Assembly (NCBI RefSeq): GCF_008042035.1
Contig: NZ_RDBL01000006.1
Span: 1,099,183 to 1,150,755, forward strand
Reading direction: 5' to 3'
DNA length: 51,573 nucleotides
Origin: Streptomyces sp. col6
GTDB taxonomy: Bacteria > Actinomycetota > Actinomycetes > Streptomycetales > Streptomycetaceae
Part shown: positions 7,938-17,609 of the stretch, piece by piece
Layout of the letters: every line of letters starts with the position of its first letter
How positions within the stretch are numbered: position 1 is the first letter of the stretch
Notes under the pieces: generated by a model
The model's input: only the letters and a program-made list of their open reading frames with translations
Database searches by the model: none
What the model was told of the DNA's origin: nothing
Made by a program: the position numbers and the translations under genes

Positions 7938-9059
7938 TCATCCACGAGGTCCGCGTACTTGTGCGAACGGCTCACCCGACGTCCACAGCGCACGCTCCAC
8001 CGCCCCTGCCGCGCCCAGGAGTTCGGCGTCCCGCCCCCGGTCCGCCACCAGCTGGAGGCCGACCGGGCAGCCGTCCGCCGTGAAGCCGGCGGGCACGCTC
8101 GCCGCCGGATGTCCGCTCAGGTTGAACGCCCAGGTCAGCGCCGTCGAGAAGGTGTCGCCCGGACCCTCGTGGCCGTGCGGGCGGTTGGGCGTGACGGGGG
8201 TGAGGAGCAGGGGCGTGCGGGCGAAGAGGGCATCCAGGCGGCGGCCGTTCTCCTCGCGCGCCTCCGCCTCCGGCGGGGCGACGTCCCCGCCGCGCACCGC
8301 CAGCCAGGCCGCCGCCGGGTCCAGCAGGGCGCAGCCGCCCCCGGCGAGCCGCACCACCCCGGCCGCCTCCAGCCGCCGCACCGCGCCCCGCACCACGGCC
8401 GCCACCTCCGGTTCGGTCTCCGCGAAGCCGAGGTCCGGGCTGTAGGCGGCGGACAGCGGCAGCGACGGGGCGGCCGGGACGTAGTCGTCGAGCACGCAGC
8501 GCAGATACGTCTCCGCCTCGGCCGCCGATGCCGCCAGCACCCCGGCCGACGCGAGCCCCGACCGGTCCGGCGAGGGCAGCAGCCCGTTCGTCGTCTTCAG
8601 CCCGAACACCCCGCACCAGGCGGCCGGGATGCGCACCGACCCCGCCCCGTCGCTGCCGGTCGCCAGTGGCACCAGGCCCGCCGCGACCGCCGCCGCCGAG
8701 CCGGCCGACGAACCGCCCGGGGTCCGGTCCGCGCGCCAGGGGTTGACCGTCCGGCCGTGGGCCCCGAGCCCCCAGGTCTGCCAGACCGTCCCCGGACCGG
8801 GCACGGAGGCCGAGCCGACCGGGACGCCGCCGGCCGCGATCAGCCGGCGGGCCGCGTACGAGCGGATGCCGGTGCGGCCCTTCACCGCGAAGGGGAGCCC
8901 GGCCAGGGGGAGCCGGGACGCGGCCGGGAGCCGGGCGAGCGCGTCCTCGTGCCACACGTCGAGGAAGGCGCACAGCCCCGGGTCCGCGCGGTCGATCGCG
9001 GCCAGCACCGCGCGCAGTTCCCCGCGCACGTCCCCGCTCGTGTCCCCGTAGGCCGTCAT
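7938..9059 (-). CDS. Amidase-signature family hydrolase
   Basis: A 373-aa amidase-signature (AS) enzyme. The Ser-cis-Ser-Lys triad is visible: Lys60 in PFAVKGRTG, the cis-serine in TPGGSSAGS (115-121), and the nucleophile Ser141 in [11 protein letters not shown]. It is shorter than typical AS amidases (about 450-500 aa), with a reduced middle region, but the core is intact. The ATG lies only 4 bp after the stop of the PBP2 gene on the same strand, so it is probably translated from the SEDS-PBP transcript. The substrate is unknown; the context allows, but does not prove, a cell-envelope amide. Confidence 0.87.
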   Translation of the reverse strand: MTAYGDTSGDVRGELRAVLAAIDRADPGLCAFLDVWHEDALARLPAASRLPLAGLPFAVKGRTGIRSYAARRLIAAGGVPVGSASVPGPGTVWQTWGLGAHGRTVNPWRADRTPGGSSAGSAAAVAAGLVPLATGSDGAGSVRIPAAWCGVFGLKTTNGLLPSPDRSGLASAGVLAASAAEAETYLRCVLDDYVPAAPSLPLSAAYSPDLGFAETEPEVAAVVRGAVRRLEAAGVVRLAGGGCALLDPAAAWLAVRGGDVAPPEAEAREENGRRLDALFARTPLLLTPVTPNRPHGHEGPGDTFSTALTWAFNLSGHPAASVPAGFTADGCPVGLQLVADRGRDAELLGAAGAVERALWTSGEPFAQVRGPRG

Positions 9060-9063
9060 CCGC

Positions 9064-10521
9064 TCAGTCTTCCAGGGCCGCCTCCATCACGGCACGGGCG
9101 ATCGGGGCCGCGCTGCCGCCGCCGCTGATGTCGGCGCGGTCGGCCTCGGCGTCCTCGACGACCACGGCGACCGCCACCGCCGGGCGGGCCGCGCCGTCCG
9201 CCTGCGCCCAGGAGATGAACCAGGCATAGGGCAGGTCGGAGTTGTCGACGCCGTGCTGGGCGGTGCCCGTCTTGCCGCCGACCGTCGCCCCGTCGATCGC
9301 CGCGTTGGTGCCCGTACCGTCCTGGACGACGTCCACCATCATCTGCCGCAGTCGCATCGCCGTCATCGGGTTCATCGCCCGGTGGTACGAGCGCGACCCC
9401 GTGGTGTGCACCGTGGACCCGTCGTGCTTGGTCGTCCGCTCCACCAGGTGCGGATACATCAGCTCCCCGCCGTTGGCGACCGCCGCCGCCACCATCGCCA
9501 TCTGGAGCGGGGTCGCCGTGGTGTCGAACTGGCCGATCGAGGACTGCGCCAGCTGGTCGTCGGTCATCTCCGTGTCGAAATTGCTCTTCGCCACCCCGGA
9601 CGGGACCCGCAGCCCCGTGTCGTTGAAGCCGAACCGCTCGGCCGCCGCCACCATGCCGTCGAGCCCCACCTCCACCCCCAGATGCGCCATCACCGTGTTG
9701 CAGGAGACCCGGATCGCGTCGGCCAGCGACGCCTTCTCGCAGCCGCGCGACTCGTTGGGCAGCACGGTCGAGGTGCCCGGCAGCACGTACGGGGACGGGG
9801 TGTCGGTCTCCGCGTCCGGATCGGTGACGACCTCCGCGTCCAGCGCCGCCGCCGCCGTCACGATCTTGAACGTGGAGCCGGGCGGATAGGTCTGCCGGAT
9901 CGCCCGGTTGAGCATGGGCTTGCTGTCCGCCGCGTTCAGCTGCCGCCAGGCGTCGGTGACGGACGAGCCGGTCCCGGACAGCCGCTCGGGGTCGTACGAG
10001 GGGGTGGAGACCAGCGCCAGGACGCGCCCCGTGGCCGGCTCGACGGCCGCGACCGCGCCGCGCCGGTTGCCCAGCCCTTCGTACGCGGCGCGCTGCATCG
10101 CGTCCCGGACCGTGGTGACGACGTCCCCGCCCGGCTGCCGGCTCCGGCTGACCTCGCCCCACAGCGGGAGCGGGGCGAGCAGCGGATCGGTGCCCGAGAG
10201 GATCTCGTCCTCGGCGTTCTCGATGAACGTGGTGCCGTACGTCTGCGAGGCGTACCCGGTCACCGGCGCGTACAGCGGCCCGTATCGGTAGGTCCGTTCG
10301 TACGCCAGCTGCTCGCCGGTGTTCTCGGATCCGGTGACGGGCCGGCCGTCGACCAGGATGTTGCCGCGCGGCTCGTCGTAACGGGTGATGGCGGTACGCC
10401 GGTTGGCCGGGTTGTCGTCCAGCTCGTCGGCCTCGAAGACCTGGACGCGTGCGGCGTTCGCCAGCAGCGCCACGAGCAGCAGCAGACAGAACGCGGCGGC
10501 GTGCCGGATGTAGCGGATCAC
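9064..10521 (-). CDS. Penicillin-binding protein 2 / class B transpeptidase
   Basis: A 485-aa class B PBP. It has an N-terminal membrane anchor (about residues 8-24), a dimerisation/pedestal region, and a transpeptidase domain with all three active-site motifs: S216-T-F-K219, S273-C-N275 and K417-T-G419. It crosslinks peptidoglycan outside the membrane. Its start overlaps the stop of the RodA/FtsW-type gene by 4 bp, the usual arrangement for a SEDS polymerase and its cognate PBP. The PASTA domains of some class B PBPs are absent. It is one of several SEDS-PBP pairs expected in a streptomycete, so no gene symbol is given. Confidence 0.95.
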   Translation of the reverse strand: MIRYIRHAAAFCLLLLVALLANAARVQVFEADELDDNPANRRTAITRYDEPRGNILVDGRPVTGSENTGEQLAYERTYRYGPLYAPVTGYASQTYGTTFIENAEDEILSGTDPLLAPLPLWGEVSRSRQPGGDVVTTVRDAMQRAAYEGLGNRRGAVAAVEPATGRVLALVSTPSYDPERLSGTGSSVTDAWRQLNAADSKPMLNRAIRQTYPPGSTFKIVTAAAALDAEVVTDPDAETDTPSPYVLPGTSTVLPNESRGCEKASLADAIRVSCNTVMAHLGVEVGLDGMVAAAERFGFNDTGLRVPSGVAKSNFDTEMTDDQLAQSSIGQFDTTATPLQMAMVAAAVANGGELMYPHLVERTTKHDGSTVHTTGSRSYHRAMNPMTAMRLRQMMVDVVQDGTGTNAAIDGATVGGKTGTAQHGVDNSDLPYAWFISWAQADGAARPAVAVAVVVEDAEADRADISGGGSAAPIARAVMEAALED

Positions 10522-11915
10522 CGCTCGCCCTCCGTGCCGGGCCGCTCTGCCGGGACGGAGGCCACGATCCCCGTCTCCACGTCGTCCGGCGCGGGTCTGC
10601 GGGCGAGATCGCTGACCCGGATCAGCAGCGCCACGATGATCCAGTTGGTGACCACGGACGACCCGCCCTGCGCCAGGAACGGCATCGCCATCCCGGTCAG
10701 CGGGATCAGCCCCATCACCCCGCCCGCGATCACGAAGACCTGGAGCGCCAGGATCGAGGCGAGGCCGATCGAGAGCAGCCGCCCGAACGCGTCGCGCAGG
10801 GCTAGCCCGGCCCGGTATCCGCGCGCGACCAACAGCGCGTACAGCAGGAAGACCGCGGTCAGACCGGCGTACCCCAGCTCCTCGCCCGCCGTCGCCAGGA
10901 TGAAGTCGGACTTGGCGGCGAACCCGATCAGGACGGAGTGGCCGAGCCCGAGCCCCGTACCGAGCATCCCGCCGGCCGCGAAGGCGAACAGCGACTGGGC
11001 GAGCTGTCCGGGCCCGCGTCCGGCGTCGATCGAGGCGAACGGATCGAGCCAGTCCTGCACCCGGCTGTGCACATGCGGTTCGAACGAGCCGACGACGAAC
11101 GCGCCGACCGCCGCGAGCAGCAGCCCCACCGCGATCCAGCCCCGCCGCCCGGTCGCCACGTACAGCAGGATCACGAAGAGGCCGAAGAACAGCAGCGAGG
11201 TGCCGAGGTCCCGTTCCAGGACCAGGACGCCCACGCTGAGCAGCCAGATCGCCACGATCGGGCCGAGCACCCGCCCGGTGGGCAGCTGGAACTTCCAGAC
11301 CTTGCGGCCGGTGTACGCGAGGGCGTTGCTGTTCGCCGCGAGGTAGGCGGCGAAGAACACCGCGAGCAGGATCTTGGCGAACTCGCCGGGCTGGAAGGAG
11401 AACCCGCCGACCCTGATCCAGATCTTCGCCCCGTTCACCGCCGGGAAGAAGATCGGCACGATCATCAGGACGAGGGCGGCGGCGACCGAGAGATACGCGT
11501 AGCGCTGGAGCACCCGGTGGTCGCGCAGGAGCACCACGACCGCGATGAAGAAGGCGACGCCGATCGTGGACCAGATCAGCTGGGTCGTCGCCGCCCGGTC
11601 GCCCGGGGTCTCCAGGTCCAGCCGGTAGATCAGCACCAGGCCGAGTCCGTTGAGCAGGACGGCGATGGGCAGCAGCAGCGGATCGGCGTACGGGGCGCGG
11701 AGGCGGACCGCGAGATGGGCCAGCAGCGCGAGCAGCCCGAGGCCGCCGCCGTACCCCGCGACATCGGGCGGGACCGCGTCGTCGTGGGCCAGACCGACCG
11801 CGGCGTAGCCGTAGACGGAGATGAGGACGGCCCCGATGAGGAGCGAGAGTTCCACGCCGCGCCGCCGGGGCAGGCGCAGCTCGGGCGGGGGTGTGTCCGC
11901 CGTCGATGCGGTCAT
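10518..11915 (-). CDS. FtsW/RodA/SpoVE-family (SEDS) peptidoglycan polymerase
   Basis: A 465-aa polytopic membrane protein (about 10-12 helices) of the SEDS family. The conserved extracellular loop WIRVGGFSFQPGEFAK and the C-terminal GxxxxPLTGMAMPFLAQGGS motif are clear. SEDS proteins polymerise lipid II into glycan strands with a partner class B PBP, here the overlapping downstream gene. The ATG at 11913-11915 is used; a TTG at 11924 is possible, and neither has a strong ribosome site. The histidine kinase gene ends 71 bp upstream on the same strand, so a common transcript is possible. Confidence 0.95.
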   Translation of the reverse strand: MTASTADTPPPELRLPRRRGVELSLLIGAVLISVYGYAAVGLAHDDAVPPDVAGYGGGLGLLALLAHLAVRLRAPYADPLLLPIAVLLNGLGLVLIYRLDLETPGDRAATTQLIWSTIGVAFFIAVVVLLRDHRVLQRYAYLSVAAALVLMIVPIFFPAVNGAKIWIRVGGFSFQPGEFAKILLAVFFAAYLAANSNALAYTGRKVWKFQLPTGRVLGPIVAIWLLSVGVLVLERDLGTSLLFFGLFVILLYVATGRRGWIAVGLLLAAVGAFVVGSFEPHVHSRVQDWLDPFASIDAGRGPGQLAQSLFAFAAGGMLGTGLGLGHSVLIGFAAKSDFILATAGEELGYAGLTAVFLLYALLVARGYRAGLALRDAFGRLLSIGLASILALQVFVIAGGVMGLIPLTGMAMPFLAQGGSSVVTNWIIVALLIRVSDLARRPAPDDVETGIVASVPAERPGTEGER

Positions 11916-11986
11916 GCTCCGCAACGTAGCAAGAGGCGGGGGTTATGTCGGTTATGTCACGTACGGAGGCGGCGCGTACGGGCGGC

Positions 11987-13282
11987 TCATGACGCCTCGC
12001 CGTCCAGGCGTACGTAGTGAGGCAGCGTCAGCCGGGCCACCGCGCCGCCGTCCGGCGCGTTCCCGAAGGTCAGCGCGGCGCCCATCACGTCGGCCTGGCC
12101 GGCGGCGATGGTCAGCCCGAGGCCGTGCCCCTTGCCGCCGCCCTCGGTGCGGAAGCGCTGCGGACCACCCGCCGTCAGGTACTCCGGGAAGCCGTCGCCG
12201 TGGTCCCGTACGGTCACCGCCGGGCCGTCGACGGTCAGCACCACGGGTGGCCTGCCGTGCCGGTGCGCGTTGCTGATCAGGTTGCCCAGGACGCGTTCCA
12301 GGCGCCGCTTGTCCGTCTCGACGCGCACGGGCTCCCCGGTGACCTCGACCACGGTGTCCGTGCCCCGGGCCACGCGGGCGGCGAGCGGGGCCAGTTCGTG
12401 GACGTCCAGGTCGACGTGTTCGGTGCGGGCGTCCAGGCGCGAGATCTCCAGCAGGTCCTCGGTCAGGGCGCGCAGGGCGCGGGCCCGGTCCTGCACCAGC
12501 TCGGACGGGCGGCCCGGCGGCAGCAGTTCGGCGGCGGCCGACAGGCCCGTCAGCGGGGTCCGCAGCTCGTGCGCCACATCGGCGGTGAACCGCTGCTCCG
12601 CCTGGAGCTTGCGCTGGAGCGCCGCGGCCATGGTGTCGAGCGCCCCGGCGACGACGGCGACCTCGTCCTGCCGGCGCGCGGGGTCCGCCGTGCGCGGGTC
12701 GTCGACGCGGGCGTCCAGGTCGCCCGCCCCGATCCGCCGGGCCACCCGGGCGGTCTGGTGGAGCCGCCGGGTGACCCGGGTGACGGCGAACGCGCCGACG
12801 AGCAGCGTGGCGCCGATGGCCAGCAGCGAGGACCCGATGATCGCCCCGTCCAGGCCGTTGATGGTGCGGGCGCTCTGGCTGTAGTCGGTCCAGGCCGCGA
12901 GCGCCCGGCCGCCGTCCGCCGGGGCGGCGGCCCACATCACCGGCCGCCCGCGGAGCCGGCCGACCATCGTGCCGCGCCGCCCGCCCGCCGCCAGCGTCCG
13001 CAGCGGCCCCGGCAGGCCCGGCGGATCGGCCCCGGAACGCGGCGGCAGCGCCTCGCCCGCCTCGTACGCGCGCGACACCTCCGTCAGCCGGGAGAGCGAC
13101 TTCTCGCGGGCGTGGCCGACCGTCTGGCGGGTGACCGCGGTGTGCACCAGGACACCGAGGAGCGCGGCGAGCACGCAGCACATCACGGTGATGAACACCG
13201 CGGCCTTCCAGGTCAGCGTCGCGGTCCAGGCGGGCAGCCGCGGCCGGCGCCGGCGCCTCGTCGCCCCCGCCCGGCGGCTCAC
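11987..13282 (-). CDS. Membrane sensor histidine kinase, CseC-like, no adjacent response regulator
   Basis: A 431-aa HisKA-type kinase with two transmembrane segments (about 27-49 and 148-170) flanking a ~95-residue extracytoplasmic sensor, a HAMP linker (about 170-225), His238 in DVAHELRTPL, an N box (NLISNAHRHGR), and G boxes (DHGDGFP, GKGHGLGL). The GTG start at 13280-13282 overlaps the stop of the lipoprotein gene by 4 bp (GTGA), so translation is coupled. A much longer frame upstream is the lipoprotein gene read in another phase. No response regulator is adjacent. The lipoprotein-kinase pair recalls CseA and CseC of the sigma-E envelope-stress system. Confidence 0.93.
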   Translation of the reverse strand: MSRRAGATRRRRRPRLPAWTATLTWKAAVFITVMCCVLAALLGVLVHTAVTRQTVGHAREKSLSRLTEVSRAYEAGEALPPRSGADPPGLPGPLRTLAAGGRRGTMVGRLRGRPVMWAAAPADGGRALAAWTDYSQSARTINGLDGAIIGSSLLAIGATLLVGAFAVTRVTRRLHQTARVARRIGAGDLDARVDDPRTADPARRQDEVAVVAGALDTMAAALQRKLQAEQRFTADVAHELRTPLTGLSAAAELLPPGRPSELVQDRARALRALTEDLLEISRLDARTEHVDLDVHELAPLAARVARGTDTVVEVTGEPVRVETDKRRLERVLGNLISNAHRHGRPPVVLTVDGPAVTVRDHGDGFPEYLTAGGPQRFRTEGGGKGHGLGLTIAAGQADVMGAALTFGNAPDGGAVARLTLPHYVRLDGEAS

Positions 13283-14010
13283 CGGCGCTCCGCCGATACG
13301 GAGGCCGTGGGTCGGGGTGTGCGCGGGGCGGAGGGGCGTGGCACCGGTGTGTGCCGCCGGAACTCGCCGGTGCGCAGGATCTCGTCCTGGGTCGGCAGCA
13401 TCGCGCGCTGCCGGTCGTCCCAGGACCACGCCGTGCGGTACTCGTATCCCGTGATCGCCGACGGCGCCCGCATGATCAGGTCGCGCCCGGCCAGCTGCAC
13501 GCTGATGACCGCATCCGAGGTGGACATGATGCGCGTCAGCCCGCCGGACTCCGGCATGTAGACCTGGACGGAGAGCTGGCGGCCAGGCATGCGGACCGCG
13601 AGGACCATCTCGTCCCGGCCGTCGCCCGTGAGGTCCCGGAAGTACGGCGGCAGCACCGGGCAGGAACGGGGCGCGCTCGGGCAGGCGTTGATCGCCTCCA
13701 CCGTCCGCGCGGGCAGCTCCTCGGCCACGTCCGACCGGTCGGGCCGCGCCTTCAGCCCCGCGCGCACCACCGCCACCGGGTCCAGCCGGCGCACATCGCC
13801 GCCGGTGACCCGGATTCCGGGGAGGCGCGCGGTCTCGCCCTCGCCGTAGTCGTAGGGGGCGGCGGAGGCCGGGGGCAGCGTCGGCCACAGGCGCACCGGG
13901 CCGGTCGCGGCCGGGGTCCGGCCGGCGCTTCGCAGCTCGCCGCCGGTGCCGCACCCCGCCAGCAGCAGGGCGGCGGCGACGGTCACCAGGGCGGGCAGCC
14001 GCGGACGCAT
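13279..14010 (-). CDS. CseA-like lipoprotein coupled to the histidine kinase
   Basis: A 243-aa protein with a lipoprotein signal (VTVAAALLLAGC, Cys near residue 21) and a mature domain containing DLTGDGRDEMVLAV, a VCBS/FG-GAP-like acidic loop, plus the CPSAPRSC pair of cysteines. The ATG at 14008-14010 has GGAGGAA 4-10 nt upstream, which decides the start over the in-frame ATG at 14058. It overlaps the kinase gene by 4 bp. By analogy with CseA it may lie on the outer face of the membrane and modulate the kinase; the family link is suggested by architecture, not by a search. Confidence 0.82.
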   Translation of the reverse strand: MRPRLPALVTVAAALLLAGCGTGGELRSAGRTPAATGPVRLWPTLPPASAAPYDYGEGETARLPGIRVTGGDVRRLDPVAVVRAGLKARPDRSDVAEELPARTVEAINACPSAPRSCPVLPPYFRDLTGDGRDEMVLAVRMPGRQLSVQVYMPESGGLTRIMSTSDAVISVQLAGRDLIMRAPSAITGYEYRTAWSWDDRQRAMLPTQDEILRTGEFRRHTPVPRPSAPRTPRPTASVSAERR

Positions 14011-14131
14011 GACTTCCTCCGTTCCCGACGGGCGGACGGGCCGGTGCGCGGCCCCCACCTGCCGACCTTATTCGGAAGGAAGTCTCTTATGCGTATTTAG
14101 TGCTGATGTGCAGTCGGTGCGGACGCACCCG

Positions 14132-14458
14132 TCACTGCTGGTACGGGTTCTGCCCCTGGCCCGGCGCGCCCGACGCGTATCCCTGCTGCGGGGCCTGGCC
14201 GAACGGGTTGCCGTCCTGCGCGGCCATGTGCTGCGCGAGCAGCTGGTCGGCCTGCTCCTTGGGTATCCGCTGCTCGCCGCCGCAGAACGTGCACTGCGTG
14301 GCGTACTTCGTCGAGATCGGGAACAGCGGCACGAAGAACAGCGTGAACTTCGTGAGCCGCTTGCGCAGCGTGTGCGCCGCCGGGTTCCCGCACCAGCCGC
14401 AGACCAGCGTCAGGACCGCCAGCTGGTACAGATAACCTCGCGTGCCGAAAATGATCAT
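14132..14458 (-). CDS. Zinc-ribbon domain protein
   Basis: A 108-aa protein. Two CxxC pairs, CGWC (about 20-23) and CTFC (about 56-59), form a likely zinc ribbon. A moderately hydrophobic stretch (FTLFFVPLFPIS) lies between them, and the C-terminal 30 residues are a Gln/Gly/Pro/Tyr-rich tail. The ATG at 14456-14458 has GGAAGGAA upstream and overlaps the stop of the HEAT-repeat gene by 4 bp, so the two are translationally coupled. No catalytic motif is seen. Function unknown; a small adaptor is a reasonable guess. Confidence 0.85.
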   Translation of the reverse strand: MIIFGTRGYLYQLAVLTLVCGWCGNPAAHTLRKRLTKFTLFFVPLFPISTKYATQCTFCGGEQRIPKEQADQLLAQHMAAQDGNPFGQAPQQGYASGAPGQGQNPYQQ

Positions 14459-16566
14459 GTGGGTTCCTTCCCCGTGTTCCCCAGGAGCGCCCGGCGGCAG
14501 AGCGCCAGCAGCTTTTCGTCGGTGTACGTGTCGTGGCTGCCGTGGACCCCGTCCGTGGCGTTGTGACGGCGTACGGAGGTGAGTTCGGCGAGCAGCACGC
14601 GCGCCGCCTCCGACCCTGCACCAACGGGCCGCATCCGCGCCAGGCATTCCGCCACCCGGACCCGGACGTGACGGTTCTGCTCCCAGGCCGCCAGCAGCAC
14701 CGGGACGCACTCCGCGGCCCGCCCGGAAACCTCCCACAGAGCGACCGCCGCGTCCACCCGCAGCCACAGCTCCTCATGGCGCAGCAGGGCCCGCAGCCGG
14801 GGCGCGGTCACCGCCGCCCGCTCACCCAGCCGGCCCAGCACGCCCGCCGCGGCTCGCCGCGCGTACACGCTCTCCGACGCCAGCCCCTCGATCAGGGCGG
14901 GCAGCACCGCGCCGGCTTCCCCCTCCACCGCCCACAGGGCCCCCGCCGCCTCGGTCGCCTCCACCGTCCCCGGGTGCCGCACCAGCGCCCGCAGCTCAGG
15001 TACGGCGCAGCGGGCGGCGGGCCCGAAGGAGGCGAGCGCCCGCAGCGCCGCCGTACGCAGCCACTCGCCCCGGAACTCCCCGGCGTCGCGCAGCACCCGC
15101 AGCACCTCCGGCGCGGCCTCGCCCGCCCGCAGTGCGGTCAGCCCGGTCAGCAGCGGGCGCGCCCGGTCGTAGGCGTGCTCGTCCAGCACCACATCGGCGA
15201 GCCGGCGCCGCAGCGCACCGGTCAGCGGCCGGGCCGCCTCGCCGAGGAAGCCGATGGCCGGGCCCACGTCGTACGGCACCCCGGGGTGGTCGAGGGCCGC
15301 CGCCAGGGCGGGCAGGGCGCGGGCGTCGCCGAGCCGGGCCAGTGCCTTCACCGCGCTGCCGAGCTCCGGCCGCCCGTCCGCCCACTCGCGCACCCACGCA
15401 CCCGGGTCCGCCGCGACCCGTGCCGCCAGCGCGTCCGCCGCCGGGGCGGCGAGAGCGAACAGATCCTCCAGCACGTGCGAGGCGGCCTCGGCGAGCTTGG
15501 GCTCGGGCGCGGCGAGCTGCTCGCCCACCAGCCGCACCAGCTCCGTGTGGGAACCCCGCCAGCCGCCCATGAGCCCGCCGGTCATGCGCACGGCGTCGAT
15601 GCGCTGCCAGGGGTCGGGGCTGCGCAGCTGGTCGGCCAGTAACGCCGCCCGCTCGGCGACCCGGTCGTCGAGCCCGGCGTGCAGGGTGCGCAGCAGATCG
15701 GCCGTCCAGGGCGCGGTCCGCACCGCGCTCTCCCCGGCGGACCGTGCCCGCAGCTGCCCGAGCAGCGTGACCGGGGCGGCCTCGGCGCCCGGACCGAGTG
15801 GTTCCGCGGTCCGCGCACGGGCGCCGCCTGGGCCGGGGAACGCGCGCAGCTGCCGCAGCAGGGCGGTCACCACGGAGGCCACGTCGCCGGGCAGCGCGTG
15901 CGGGGCGCAGCGCGCCAGCTGGGCCAGGGCCGCCAGCCGCAGCCCCGGTGGATGGGACTCGGCGGCCAGCCGGCTCAGCCAGTCGGCCACCGGCCCGGCC
16001 AGCGGCCGATGGCGCAGCGCGAGCCGCCCGGCCGCCTCGACCAGCGCGAACCGCACCTCGTCGGCCCGCTCCGCCGCCAGCCGGGCCCGCAGCAGGGCCA
16101 GCACCCTGGCGGGGTCGTCGTGCAGGGCGGCGAGCGCCAGCGGGGCGCTCAGCCGTACGCCCGGGTCCTCGTCGGCCAGCAGCGCGAAGAAGACCCCGGC
16201 GTTCGCGGAGACGGCCGCCGCCGCCATCGCGTAGTTGGCCGCGCCCTCCGCCTCCTCCTCGTCGAGTTCCGCCTCGTCGTCCTCGCCGAGGTCGATGCCG
16301 CCGATGCTGGTCAGCAGCTCGACTATGTCGCCCCGGTCCGGCACCGAGGGATCGGCGACCAGCTCGAAGAGGAAGGGGATGCAGGCGAGCGTGCACGGAT
16401 AGACGTCGCCCTGGTGGTGCACCGCCCCGTACATCCCGTCCAGGGCGCGTTCGCGTTCCGCCGGATCGGCGGACGCCAGTCCCCGCAGCAGGGCCGGCAC
16501 ATCGTCCGCCGGCCCGTAGGCATGCTCCATCGAGGCCCAGTCGACCTCGTCGATCCCCGCGAACAC
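14455..16566 (-). CDS. HEAT-repeat protein (703 aa)
   Basis: A 703-aa, Ala/Leu/Arg-rich protein made almost wholly of helical HEAT/armadillo-like repeats such as PWQRIDAVRM, PALAAALDHPGV, ARRAAAGVLGRLGERA and WLRVDAAVALWEVSGRA. An acidic loop DLGEDDEAELDEEEAEG lies near residue 95-110. The GTG at 16564-16566 has GGGGAGG 7 nt upstream; the longer frame to 16755 extends into an upstream region with no site. The repeats make a superhelical scaffold for protein-protein contacts. No enzyme domain is present. Translation is coupled to the zinc-ribbon protein, suggesting that the two work together. Confidence 0.88.
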   Translation of the reverse strand: MFAGIDEVDWASMEHAYGPADDVPALLRGLASADPAERERALDGMYGAVHHQGDVYPCTLACIPFLFELVADPSVPDRGDIVELLTSIGGIDLGEDDEAELDEEEAEGAANYAMAAAAVSANAGVFFALLADEDPGVRLSAPLALAALHDDPARVLALLRARLAAERADEVRFALVEAAGRLALRHRPLAGPVADWLSRLAAESHPPGLRLAALAQLARCAPHALPGDVASVVTALLRQLRAFPGPGGARARTAEPLGPGAEAAPVTLLGQLRARSAGESAVRTAPWTADLLRTLHAGLDDRVAERAALLADQLRSPDPWQRIDAVRMTGGLMGGWRGSHTELVRLVGEQLAAPEPKLAEAASHVLEDLFALAAPAADALAARVAADPGAWVREWADGRPELGSAVKALARLGDARALPALAAALDHPGVPYDVGPAIGFLGEAARPLTGALRRRLADVVLDEHAYDRARPLLTGLTALRAGEAAPEVLRVLRDAGEFRGEWLRTAALRALASFGPAARCAVPELRALVRHPGTVEATEAAGALWAVEGEAGAVLPALIEGLASESVYARRAAAGVLGRLGERAAVTAPRLRALLRHEELWLRVDAAVALWEVSGRAAECVPVLLAAWEQNRHVRVRVAECLARMRPVGAGSEAARVLLAELTSVRRHNATDGVHGSHDTYTDEKLLALCRRALLGNTGKEPT

Positions 16567-16712
16567 GCCATCGCCTCCCCGCCGACGCCACGAAAGCAGT
16601 GTCTGCGCAGAGTGTGCACCACTGGCCTGACCATCCGGCCACCCTCCGCGCGCATTTGCCCTGTGACATGACAAGAGTCGCGCGCGTGCGGTAGGGACGG
16701 GGTGCGTACGCC

Positions 16713-17609
16713 CTACGAGGCCTCCGGGAGCGGGCGGCCCGCCCCGGGGTCGCACAGCGGGGCGAGCAGATCGCCGTGCCGGTCCAGCCGGCCGGCCAGG
16801 TCGCCCGCCAGGAAGACCAGGTCACCGGGGGAGCGGCAGCCCTCGATCTCCGCCCAGGTCACCGGCGCCGAGACGGACGGCTCGGCGCGGGCGCGCAGGG
16901 TGTAGGGCGTGGCGGTGGTCTTCGCGGCGGCGTTCTGGCTGAAGTCGACGAACACCTTGCCCGGCCGCAGCGCCCGCCGCATCCGGTGCACCACCAGGTC
17001 CGCCAGCTCCCGTTCCGCGCGGACGGCCAGCCCCTTCGCGTACGCCGACACCGCCGCCGAGTCCGTCGGGGTGATCGGGACCAGCAGATGCAGGCCCTTG
17101 GAGCCCGAGGTCTTCCCGTACGCCGTCAGGCCGTCCTCGGCCAGCTGCTCCCGCAGCCACAGCGCGACCCGGCAGCACTCCACGACCGTGGCGGGCGCCC
17201 CCGGGTCCAGGTCGAACACCAGCCGGTCGGCCACCGCGGGCGTCTCGGCCCGCCACTGCGGGGTGTGGAACTCCACCACCAGATTGGCGGCCCACATCAG
17301 GGAGGCCAGGTCCTGGACGACCACCTGCTCGGACGGCTCGCTCTCGCGGTGCGGCACCGGGGCCCGGCGTACCCAGGACGGAGCACCGGGCGGCGGGTTC
17401 TTCGTGAAGAACAGCTGCCCCTCCGGTCCGTCCGGATAGCGCAGGAACGACACCGGCCGGTCCCGCAGATGCGCGAGCAGCACCGTGGCCGCCGTGGCCG
17501 CGTAGTAGTGCAGCACCTCGCCCTTCGTGGTGCCGGTGGCCGGATACAGCACCTTGTCCAGGTTGCTCAGGGACAGCCGTCGCCCCTCCACCTCGGTGAT
17601 CGGCGTCAT
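16713..17609 (-). CDS. ligD: Non-homologous end-joining polymerase LigD (stand-alone Pol domain)
   Basis: A 298-aa LigD-type primase-polymerase of the archaeo-eukaryotic primase superfamily. The metal-binding LVFDLDPG motif is near residue 135, SGSKGLHLLVP carries the catalytic His, and VFVDFSQN supplies the third acidic residue. In mycobacteria Pol, nuclease and ligase are fused; here, as in other streptomycetes, the polymerase stands alone. It fills and extends broken DNA ends, preferring ribonucleotides. It is divergent from ku across 60 bp. The frame extending to 18497 covers ku and is an artefact; the ATG at 17607-17609 is the start. Confidence 0.95.
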   Translation of the reverse strand: MTPITEVEGRRLSLSNLDKVLYPATGTTKGEVLHYYAATAATVLLAHLRDRPVSFLRYPDGPEGQLFFTKNPPPGAPSWVRRAPVPHRESEPSEQVVVQDLASLMWAANLVVEFHTPQWRAETPAVADRLVFDLDPGAPATVVECCRVALWLREQLAEDGLTAYGKTSGSKGLHLLVPITPTDSAAVSAYAKGLAVRAERELADLVVHRMRRALRPGKVFVDFSQNAAAKTTATPYTLRARAEPSVSAPVTWAEIEGCRSPGDLVFLAGDLAGRLDRHGDLLAPLCDPGAGRPLPEAS

